DNA from: Fidelibacterota bacterium
GTDB taxonomy: Bacteria > Fidelibacterota > UBA8477 > JABMPR01
Direction: 5' to 3'
DNA length: 64,000 bases
NCBI GenBank assembly: GCA_018673925.1
Contig: JABHBL010000096.1
Span: 148,071-212,070, forward strand
Part shown: piece after piece, positions 19,399 to 29,100 of the stretch
Layout of the letters: every line of letters begins with the position of its first letter
Position numbering within the stretch: the first letter of the stretch is position 1
Notes under the pieces: generated by a model
The model's database searches: none
What the model was told of the DNA's origin: nothing
Seen by the model: only the letters and a program-made list of their open reading frames with translations
Program-made: the position numbers and the translations under genes

Positions 19399-20276
19399 TT
19401 GAACACCCCGCTCTGCTCAAATTCCTTGCTTTGCCCCCGGGATAAACTTCCAGCGGGTAACACAACGATTGAATCAATCACAGGAATAGCTTCGATTCCC
19501 AACCAGGATCGAGAATTGAACGTCCAGTGGTAAATCCCGCTCAAATTAGTAGGGTCAAGTGCCAGAAGAAGACTATAGACACCATCATTGGCCAGGCTGT
19601 CACCACTGGTAAAATCGATACCCCCAAAAGAATAAAAGATCACACTCCCACCATCATCATACAGGGGAATAGGTTGACCTTGATTTGCGTAAGATCCATC
19701 TGGTTTGAGAGACATCATGCTTACATCTCTGATTTCATCCAACCCTGCAGGATGACTTACTTCAAGAGTAAGTGTGTCCAGCACCAATCCATTTGAGAGG
19801 AGTGTTAATGTATCCAGATGGCTTGCAGCACCAATAACTGGGGGAGCAGGACGTTCTGGTTGCAATGTTTTAAATTCAGCGAGGGAATTTGAAGCCTCGT
19901 CTCTTACAATGACTTCAAGGGTCCAGAGGCTGTCGACGTAGGTAGACAAGGTATCTGGCAAAGTCCAGCCCCCATCATAGCGACCATCTCCGATAAGGAT
20001 ATCCTCACCTTGACCAAGATCATTCAACAAAAAATATGCAGAACTGTTCAATCCCAGATTGTATACAACCTCAGCTATTTCAATGGGACTGGTTACTTCA
20101 ACTGAGAAGAAAAACTGCTGGGACAGATAGTCGAATTCAAAACGACTGATTTCCATGGAGAAAGTAGTCTCACCAGAATCTCTGAGATAGGGTTCCTCAT
20201 CCAGGGTGGTAGGTGATTGATCGCACTGAATCAGGCTGGCGATGATAATCACGATGATAATTATTTTACTTCGCAT
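19395..20276 (-). CDS. Lipoprotein of unknown function
   Basis: About 293 residues from the ATG at 20276 (an in-frame start 15 nt upstream is possible). A very hydrophobic leader (KIIIIVIIIAS) ends in the lipobox LIQC. The mature part has two or three Ig-like stretches with GDGRYDGGW and DGVYSLLLALDP, a pattern seen in choice-of-anchor or Ig-like surface proteins. It overlaps the end of prmA by 16 nt and its stop overlaps the start of the propeller gene by 4 nt, so all three are translationally coupled. Likely an envelope partner of the propeller protein; no enzymatic motif seen. Confidence 0.6.
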   Translation of the reverse strand: MRSKIIIIVIIIASLIQCDQSPTTLDEEPYLRDSGETTFSMEISRFEFDYLSQQFFFSVEVTSPIEIAEVVYNLGLNSSAYFLLNDLGQGEDILIGDGRYDGGWTLPDTLSTYVDSLWTLEVIVRDEASNSLAEFKTLQPERPAPPVIGAASHLDTLTLLSNGLVLDTLTLEVSHPAGLDEIRDVSMMSLKPDGSYANQGQPIPLYDDGGSVIFYSFGGIDFTSGDSLANDGVYSLLLALDPTNLSGIYHWTFNSRSWLGIEAIPVIDSIVVLPAGSLSRGQSKEFEQSGVFK

Positions 20277-21136
20277 AAATAGGCGATCCATTCATTCTTT
20301 GTATAGGTTTTCAATACTTTCCAGGGAGATAGTTCCAGGAGTTCTCTGGTTTCCTGGTCTTCTATCTGGAGCAGACCTGAGATGATGACTTTGCCACCCT
20401 TGCCAACTGAATCGAAATAATCTGGGAGTATGGGAAAGAGTCGAGCTCTAATAATATTTGCCACCATAATGTCATAAGGAGGGTTTAATACCGGGGTGTC
20501 ACTAATCTGAATATTAAATCCCGACTCAATCCCGTTCAATTCCAGGTTATCCAGGATATTTTCTTCAGTAAAAGGGTCGTTTTCCAACCCATCTACCTCA
20601 GCTGCGCCCTTGAGTAAGGCAGTAATACCAAGAATGCCACTCCCTGTACCTACATCCAGAACCCGTTCGCCTCCCTGAACCAAATCATCAAGAATCTCCA
20701 GACATAACTGAGTGGTTTCATGGGTCCCAGTTCCAAAAGCCATAGCAGGACGAATCCTGGTCTTGATGGTTTGGGGGAACTGATCAGGGACTTCCCATTC
20801 AGGGAGAATGATAAGCTGTTCTGTAATTGATGTAGGTTTAAAAAATGCCTGCCAGTTTTTATTCCAGTTTTCACGATCTACTACATCTTGAGAGATACTG
20901 GCTGCTTGATCCAGATCGATGATAAAGGTTTTCAACTCATCCAGGATAAGCTGAGTCTCGTTGTCCAGGGGATAGCTGACTTGAAAGACATCATCTTTCT
21001 CAACAATTGCCAAACCACCCAGTGCCATGGCAAAATCAATGGCGATTTCACGGTGCTGGTCAACAATACGAATATCGGCAGATACCCATTGTGAGGTGGG
21101 TTCTATCAAATCAAACCTTCTCGTTTTTGCAGCCAA
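20261..21136 (-). CDS. prmA: Ribosomal protein L11 methyltransferase
   Basis: 291 residues. PrmA features: an N-terminal substrate-recognition domain (1-110), then an AdoMet-binding Rossmann domain with FGTGTHETT, LDVGTGSGILGI (motif I) and VANIIRARL, corresponding to the N/D-PP-type catalytic motif IV region of PrmA (usually ANI-L). Length is normal. It trimethylates ribosomal protein L11 in the cytoplasm. Its ATG at 21136 lies 31 nt inside the upstream ATPase gene; a TTG at 21109, right at that gene's stop, is an alternative start giving 282 residues. Confidence 0.9.
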   Translation of the reverse strand: MAAKTRRFDLIEPTSQWVSADIRIVDQHREIAIDFAMALGGLAIVEKDDVFQVSYPLDNETQLILDELKTFIIDLDQAASISQDVVDRENWNKNWQAFFKPTSITEQLIILPEWEVPDQFPQTIKTRIRPAMAFGTGTHETTQLCLEILDDLVQGGERVLDVGTGSGILGITALLKGAAEVDGLENDPFTEENILDNLELNGIESGFNIQISDTPVLNPPYDIMVANIIRARLFPILPDYFDSVGKGGKVIISGLLQIEDQETRELLELSPWKVLKTYTKNEWIAYLCEVK

Positions 21137-22155
21137 CTCAGGAAGAGAGGATCATAGATATGATAACCTTCATCCCTGTTCACAAGCCAGCCCTCACGGA
21201 CCAATTTTATCACAGTGTTATGTGCAGTGCTGGTTGCTGATAACCCAAATTTGGCAATAAAACCAAGTTCAGTGGGGCGGGAGTAGCCACTGGCCAATCC
21301 CAGCAAGAGACGTTTTTCATTTAACCCAAAATTATCCCATAATGCCGTAAATAGAATATTGCGCTCTTTAAGTAGTTTTTTTATGGAGCGCTGCAATAGT
21401 CTTGTTGTGGTGCCTTCAAGCCATATCTGAGATACCGTATAAGCCAGTCTCTGCGTAAATAGAGGTTGACCACCAGTGTATTTATAGACTGCTTCAGGTA
21501 AATCGAAGTCACTTAGACCCATTCGGCGAAAGCGCTGGGTTAAATAGCGGGTACAGGCTTTTTGTTCCAGATTCTCAAGCTCGAAAAATTCCTGATTCTT
21601 AAAAAATACTTTATTGTCATTCCCAAAGACTTCCCGGAGGATATCCCTACGGTGACTGACAAAAATATGGGTAATTCCCCGTCTTCCATTAAGACTGAGT
21701 CTCAGCTCTTCCACGATGTTCTCTTTGAATTTGGCGAGATGCTGGAATTCATCCCAGACCAGGATAAACTTCTCGTTACTACCTTTGACCATCTCATACC
21801 AGATGTCGAAAACATTTTTAAGAGTGGCATTGCTCACGTCTGCTGTTAATGACTTCAATCGTTCATCGGTCTCAACCGATGGGAAACTGGTTGCCAAAGC
21901 TTTTAGAAGTAGCTCAAACAGTTCCTCTCTGCTAACAATAAATCGCAAATCAAGATGGATGAATGGGGTGGCATTTTTGTCGAGGACAAAATTTAACAGA
22001 CTTGTTTTACCCGTGCCGCGTTTACCTGTCAGGAGCAGATGGCTTTGTTTTTCAATGCTGGCTATAATGAATGCTTGATCCTCAGGTCTTTGAACATAAT
22101 GATTGCCCTTTACAGGTTCACCCCAGTTAAAGGGGTTTGCGTAAATTTTACTCAT
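21106..22155 (-). CDS. P-loop ATPase with C-terminal winged helix (archaeal-ATPase-like)
   Basis: 349 residues. Walker A GKRGTGKTS (about 44-52), Walker B-like ILVWDEFQHL, an IFVSHRRD sensor-like strand, and a C-terminal helical/winged-helix part ending in HIYDPLFLSWL, which resembles the tail of archaeal-type AAA/STAND ATPases of the DUF234 group. Such proteins are poorly characterised; some are tied to defence or DNA transactions, others lie in housekeeping operons. Here it lies between an M28 peptidase gene and prmA. The function is unknown; the overlap with prmA makes co-expression very likely. ATG at 22155 has GGAGGACTCTGCTT upstream, a good ribosome site. Confidence 0.75.
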   Translation of the reverse strand: MSKIYANPFNWGEPVKGNHYVQRPEDQAFIIASIEKQSHLLLTGKRGTGKTSLLNFVLDKNATPFIHLDLRFIVSREELFELLLKALATSFPSVETDERLKSLTADVSNATLKNVFDIWYEMVKGSNEKFILVWDEFQHLAKFKENIVEELRLSLNGRRGITHIFVSHRRDILREVFGNDNKVFFKNQEFFELENLEQKACTRYLTQRFRRMGLSDFDLPEAVYKYTGGQPLFTQRLAYTVSQIWLEGTTTRLLQRSIKKLLKERNILFTALWDNFGLNEKRLLLGLASGYSRPTELGFIAKFGLSATSTAHNTVIKLVREGWLVNRDEGYHIYDPLFLSWLQKREGLI

Positions 22156-22212
22156 AAGCAGAGTCCTCCGGGGGTATGCCGTTGGAGGCAGATCCCGTTT
22201 TACGTTTAGCTA

Positions 22213-23124
22213 TCATTGTTGATATAACCAGGTTAGCAGTGTATTCCCCACTGCCTCAAGACTTTCCGCACTGCATTTGTCCGGAGTGTCATCATGGGTA
22301 TGCCAGTAAGCATTAGCAGGTCCAGGATATTCAAAATCGATAATATCAATAGCCTGAATACCCTTTTCAATAAAGGGGACATGATCATCATACATAGATG
22401 CACCTGCCACGAGTTGAAATTGATCATAGCCTATATCATTGGCCAGAGCCCAGATTTCTTCAATCAGTTGGGGTGCAGAACGGTAAGAGACGGGATCGAC
22501 TTTGATTGTCAGCTCAGCATCACCTACCATATCCAGTAAGATGACCCGTTGAGCCATCGGTAGGAATGGATGATCCACATAATAGCGACTCCCCAGGAGA
22601 TAATGCTCAAGATCGCGTGGTTCACCATAATCCTCACCATCAAACAGAATGATATCAATTCCTGGATTCACGGGATCTGAATTCAATTGTCTGGCAATTT
22701 CCAGGAGTATGGCCACACCGCTGGCACCATCATTTGCACCAATCATGGGTTGCGCTGGAGCGGATGGATCATATTCAGCCCTGGGCCGTGTATCCCAATG
22801 GGCACACAGGATAATCCGTTGGGTTTTTTGGGGTTGAAAGCGAGCTACAATATTGGTGAGATTCAACTGCTCTGTCGAGTAAGGATCATCCATTCGAAAA
22901 TTCTGCAAATGAAGCGTATCAGCCAGGGGTCCCAAAATGGAGCTAAAAAACTGAATAGCTGCCTCAGCACCATCAGAATTGGGATTACGGGGACCTAAAT
23001 CGCACTGAGCTTGTAAATCTTCGAAGGCTCGGTCTGCATTAAAACCTGATTGAGCAGATAGAGGTAACCCACTACATATAATAAGCAGAATAGACAGATA
23101 AATGGTATGAACGTTGGGCAGCAT
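22213..23124 (-). CDS. Secreted M28-family metallopeptidase or glutaminyl-cyclase-like enzyme
   Basis: 303 residues with a signal peptide to LPLSAQ. The M28 zinc site is complete: CAHWDTRP (H109, D111), GANDGASG (D132), DGEDYG (E164, D165), LLDMVGD and YWHTHDDT near the end. Single-domain M28 enzymes of this size include aminopeptidases and glutaminyl cyclases; the latter share the HWD(T/S)R motif, and bacterial T9SS organisms use a QC to form N-terminal pyroglutamate. Many signal cleavage sites in this window (Q at +1, e.g. VFAQ, GWSQ, HAQ) would suit a QC. The gene starts 8 nt after sprA and is probably in the same mRNA. Peptidase versus QC cannot be settled here. Confidence 0.8.
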   Translation of the reverse strand: MLPNVHTIYLSILLIICSGLPLSAQSGFNADRAFEDLQAQCDLGPRNPNSDGAEAAIQFFSSILGPLADTLHLQNFRMDDPYSTEQLNLTNIVARFQPQKTQRIILCAHWDTRPRAEYDPSAPAQPMIGANDGASGVAILLEIARQLNSDPVNPGIDIILFDGEDYGEPRDLEHYLLGSRYYVDHPFLPMAQRVILLDMVGDAELTIKVDPVSYRSAPQLIEEIWALANDIGYDQFQLVAGASMYDDHVPFIEKGIQAIDIIDFEYPGPANAYWHTHDDTPDKCSAESLEAVGNTLLTWLYQQ

Positions 23125-23132
23125 ATATTCAC

Positions 23133-26100
23133 CTAGCCTTTAATCTGAATATTTACGCCAAATTGGAAATCGCCTACATCCTGTCTACCATGATCACGGG
23201 TATCAGTGATGCGATAATCATATGAGATGTTACCAGATACTTTATCTGTGAAACTGTATTGGATACTGGGTCTGGCTGAAAGGGTCTTGGTGTAGCGACC
23301 ATCACCAAATTCAATAGAGTTCGCGTTTTCAGTTCCAGTGTATTCCTGTTCATGGGTATAAGCTATCTCCAGCCGAAAATCGATATTGTTCTCAAGATAC
23401 TTATCCTCCATCATCGGTAGAGGAATATTCATTCCTCCTCGATGTGAGTAGGATAGACCCGCATTAACAGATTGATTAAAATTCTGGTTTGAAGAGATGA
23501 AGCTATCTGCATCAATGGAGTTACTGATGTTTTTGGTCATGCTATAATTGAGGGAGCCATTAATGCTCTTTTTACCCTGAATATTCAATCCTATCAGTGG
23601 GGAGAATGCAATAGAGTAAGTCTCTCTTAGCAGAATACCCTTCTCCTGATTTGAGGTTTTTTTTCCAGCATAATTCATATCGAGACTGGCACCCGTAATA
23701 AATTTTTTGAGCCACTCGATATCCTTGAGCCCAGAGTACCTCAAGTTGAAAGAGGGCAATGGAATACCTGAAGTACCGAATGATTTATATTCATCTTTTG
23801 GTACCCCATACAGATTTCCACTGGGCAGGAAATCCAGATTCTTGTTGATAACCTCCCCCTGGCTTTTATTCGACAACGTTGTTTTCTGGCCAAAGGTAAA
23901 GGTAAATTTTGTACTTAGCGTTTTGGTGAGTTTTAGACCTGAGCGTGTGGTCAGGTTAAAATTCGCACTGGTGGCAATAGGATTGGTAGCATCCGGATGA
24001 TTCAGATTGTTAAGCGCAGTATTGAATCCCATACGGTAGCCATACCCAACATTGTTCAAATCCATTTCTCTCACTACAAGGGTCAGTGAATCTGGAAAAC
24101 CTGTTGTATCTCCAGCACTGGTAACCGCTACCGTATCAAGGGAAGCTATCTGCCGCAGATTGCTCGTGTTTTGACCCTGGGTGATATTCAATGAAATTGG
24201 ATCAATCCGCTCCAGTGTTGTATAGGTAAAATCCAGGATTTTTGAAAAGGTCAGGGGTTCCTTGGTTTCTTCAGCTTTTTCTTCGGTCTTTTCTTGCTCC
24301 TCAGCCGGGGCAACCCTACCACGCCCACGGCCTCTGGCTGACTGGGTGTTCTTATTGCTGGAGGATCCCTTTTTTGCATTTTCAGGCTTATGTACAAGAC
24401 CAAAAACATCCGAAACCTTTAAAGCCATATTTGCAGATGTATTCGAACTCACATTCAAGTCAAGACCAGGTTGATCCACATTAATTTTATCCGTAGCCGA
24501 GAAGTTGGATGAATAGGAAAAGGTTGGTGAGAGGATTTTGAGACTCTGGGGGTTCCAACTCAGGCTATATGATTCTTTGTAGCTTCCAAGGTGACCAAAA
24601 TCCAATTCTCTGATGATATCCTCTTTGCGGTTTTTCAAGCTATCCAGATTGTTAGAGAGAGAGGCATTGAATTTTGCACTGACAGTACTCAATAAATTCC
24701 AATCTGCATTCATACGCCGACTCATGGTTAACTGGTGAGTTGGTTTAAGGGGTGTAGCATTGGGATTTCGGAAGACACTTGAGGACTTATTTTCCACCAT
24801 AGAACCATCTACGCCAACGTTGGAGGGTAGATACCCAATCTCCGTTTCAGCCAGGCTCTCACCGATGAGGGGGATAAAATCCATAAAGGCAAAAGGGGCA
24901 ACTTTAAAATCCTTCCCGAGGTTGACCTTATACGAGAAGCTTCCATCTATCTTTTCTGAGTTCTGTTCACTTTTCTGGGCATTGGATGCCGTATTATTGG
25001 TGGCACCGACCTTAAAATTCATGTTGTCAATGGTGTATTTGGGTAGCCAGTGTTCTGATTTGACTTTTTTGGACAAGGAAACATTCCAACTGTAGGATTC
25101 ACTTCTGTTGGTCATGGTCTCCAGCGTATCTTGAAGTGATGGATCCAGATCAACAATTCGGATATCACTACCAGTAATGTATTTTGGCTGTTTCTCACTC
25201 TGTCTGTACGAAGCCGAAATAGGTATGTTTAAACCCCAAGAACTGGGCAAAAATTTATGGAGGGATACACTTCCACTTACATTGGCAGCAATTGAATTGT
25301 CTCCTGTGCCAAATTGCTGTTGGACATTGTGAAAATCAGCATCATCGCGCTGAATATCCATATTTAGTTTGACCACATCTGCAAATTGCATACTCATATT
25401 CGCCCGATAGGCCGTTGCGGTATTTTTTTCAACATCACTAAGACGCAACTCATCAAGCCATATTTCACCGCTCATAGGCTGATTGGAGAGGTTCCTGAAA
25501 CCTGTTTTCAAAAGTCTTACTCTGGAGAGTGAGGGTTTACCCTTGACTGCGATGATGCTGCCGTCCGAAAGTTCTTTTGTGGCGTATTTATCATCTGCAG
25601 AAAGTTCTGACCAGTATAAAGAGTCATAATATGTACTATCTGTATCTTTGTCTCCCTTAGGATCAGGCACCCATTCGATTTTTTTGATAATGAAGAGTGA
25701 ATCATCCAGCGAGAGCTTAAAATTTGCCAGGTCAGACATGTTTACATCAAGATGATTTCGCTCATCCCACCCCGGATAAATGGGGCGACGAATCTCATAA
25801 AAATCATTGTCAGTTTCACCAAAACGGAAAAAGAATTCCAGATCGGATCCATTTTCCAACTCGTAGTCAGTAAAAGTGGATTCGTAGCTGCCACCACTGA
25901 TCCTGTCCCACCCATGAACAAACATTTTCATGGTCTTATAATGGATAAAATCCTTGGCCTTTGAACCCTGAAATAATTTATCAGCTACCACTGTATAGCC
26001 TGGCTCAAGATTATCGGCCCGTATGACCAGTGATTGCTCCTTGGAGCGCAACTGTGTAATAGGATCCAGAATGCCCTCAACACCTGCAGGAGGTGAGAGA

Positions 26101-29100
26101 TAACTTCCAGGAATACCTTCAGAGTTGTACCGACTTGGATTGTCTTCAGTATTAATCACCATAACATTCAGGGTGCCATGCAGGGAATCGGTGATACTGG
26201 TCTCAATTTTATCGTACTGTGAGAATACACCCCGTTCCTGCCAATCATTTCCGACGATATCAACGGTTGCTATCTGCAAGGCAGCGCCACCTGCTGGGAC
26301 TTCATCCATCCATAGACGTGAAAACTTGACTTGTGACCAGAGTGCCAATTCTGGATTATCACCAGATTTAACAAAATCAACCAGAGGAATTCGGATGAGT
26401 TTCCAACCGGTTTCACTACCGTCGCTAAATTTAGTGCGTCCTGCGATGTATTCTTCTGTAGTAAGATCTACATCCATTGTGAAATAAGCATTCCGCGTAT
26501 CCAGCGCACCATCGTTATTTAAATCCTCAGTGTTCGGGTAATTACCGCCTTCGATCTGCAGATTGCCCTCGGTACCATTGATATGACGATAGTTAATTGA
26601 TCCGCTCTCAGGATTTGGATCAAATTCATACTGGTCCCAGGTTGGGTGGTGATAACCATATTTTGCTATATCTACCAGAGGAATAGTGTCACGACCATCA
26701 ATACCATCTAAACCGACATCTTCAGCATCCTCAACAAATCCATCTCCTGAAGGAAAAACCTGAGAGGAAATATCTTCCGTATCTAATTGACCATACCCCT
26801 TTTTCACGGTCTGATCAAGAATTTCCACATTCCAGGTTTGCCCCGGTTCCTGCTGGTCTTCACTGATATATCCCAGATCAACGTGTAGCCTGCCCTGATC
26901 TCCTTTAACCCAGAGCTCCAGAAATTTCGATGTAGACTGATCATAATAGCCCGAGGAGAGGGAGCGCTGGATTCCACCCCAGGCACTTCCAGGAGCGCCA
27001 CCGGCCTGGACAGAAAAAGAAGAGTCTGGAATGACATTAAGAACCAGAATATCAGTAACATCATTCTGGGCCTGAGCACTGGTTTCCTTATTGGGCCAGA
27101 TTTGCTTGGTCAGAATTCGATTATATGGGTTATACCAGTAGGTATACGCTCGATCAAAATTTCCGCGACCTGTCCCATCAGAAGGGACAGATGAAAGACC
27201 CCAGGCACCACGAATAATGCTTAGCTGAGCTTCTCGACGACTGCCTTCAAAATCATCCAGATAGGCCAATCCCACATCACCCAATTCTTTGTTCACAGAT
27301 GTGTTAGGATTTGGAATAACCTGAGCGATTTCACCACTAACCGTGACATTGGATTTTGCATCTGTTTTGATGAGGGGTAGCCAATCCAACCCTCGGGTTA
27401 ACCAGGGGAGGTCCTGAGAAATTTTTGTGTTCAAATCCCAGATAAAGTTTTCCATGGGTTCTTTACCAACCCGAACCTTCTCATCAATACTACTTTTTGA
27501 AAAGTAAATAGCACTCAGACCAATAAATGAAGTCTTATTTTCTCCAAATTTGAGTTCCGCTCTGGTACCGAGAATAACCTTTTTATCCAGCTGGAAGAAT
27601 TCATTCAACTCATACTTAATATCCAGATCGGCACCTGGTGCCAGAGCCGACTCATTCAAGATAATCAGCTGTCCAGAAAAATAATCGATTGTGTAATCTT
27701 TTGAGGCGCCTCTCTCTAGCGGAATATTGTTCAGGGTAACCTCTTCAGAGCCTTCAATCACATTAAAACCCAGATTGAAACTTGAACTCTGGTTGGCATA
27801 GCTAATATGCAATTTGAATTTATTGTCTTTTTTATACTCAGAGGGGGAAGTTACCGGGAATTCGTAAAATGATGTACTTGAGTAGTCTGGATAACCTTCC
27901 TTACTTCCATCATATTCATTCAAGTTGGGGTTACCACCACTATTCAATTGCTGTCCTTCAGCATTTGTCATCCAGATGGGCTGATCTGCCACAACTGAAT
28001 CAGCCATAAAGGGGATTAAATATGGCATGATGAGCTCACCACGTCGCAGATTCAGGATATTCTCATAGTCCAGATCAATGATTTGGTCGGGTTCCGGTTC
28101 TGCACCAACACCTTTTCGGTCCAAGCCAAATAACTGGAGAAATGATTTTCCCAGTGGTGTCAATTCAGATTCATCCCCACCGAGACTTTCTTTTATCTTA
28201 AGGTCGAATCCCTCCGCGCTAATCCCAGAGGTATTCAGATAGAAAACATTTTTCCATTCCAGATCCCAGGAAGGGTCACCGGGCAGAGCACCATCAGGTT
28301 TAATTAATTTTAATCTAAGTGTATCTGATATTCCAGGTGTTCCCAGAGCAATGTCACTACCTTCCTGGAAAGTTGTTTTGGGGTTAAACAGGGGATCATA
28401 TTCGGGAACAATCAAGTTGGTCTGATCCATGTTGTCGGCATTTATAAATGTATCCTGATATGCAATGGCTAATACTTCATTGTCCTGAACCGGGGTGTTC
28501 ATTCGGATGACACCTAAATCTTCATAGAGAACGAAATCCTGATCAGGACCTTGCTGGAGCTGGATAACATGTCTGCTGGTAGCCCAGGTCGAATCCGTTT
28601 CTGGGTTATCATAGATCTGCGCAAAATTAGTGATTTGATCACCCTGATTGAAGTTAGTGTATTTGTAGACACGAATGGTTTGTACGGATCGGCCAGTAAG
28701 ACGGTACTGCCCCTGGTCATTTAGGGGATATGATTTGCGACGATAAAAGTGATTGACGTAAAAGTAGGTATTGCGGCGACGGTTGTAATCGTCCACAGTA
28801 ACTTCAGATGATTCAGAATTGCCATTCAGGGATAATTTTTCCTTACGACCACGCTCCAGTGAGGCAATGGCGGTGATATCAATAGGTCCTACTTTTGCCA
28901 GGGCTTTTAAGCCGAAAAGTCCATTATTTTGACCAGAGAACATGGCCAGCTTAGTACCAGGGAGGCTCAGGGAAATATTTCCAGCTTCCACTCTCTGGAT
29001 AATTTCATCCTCGTTCCCATTGTAGAAGATTTCCATATTGTTTTCGAAATCGAAATCTCGTTCACTATCCTGATCAACCTGGATGCTAATGCGATCCCCA

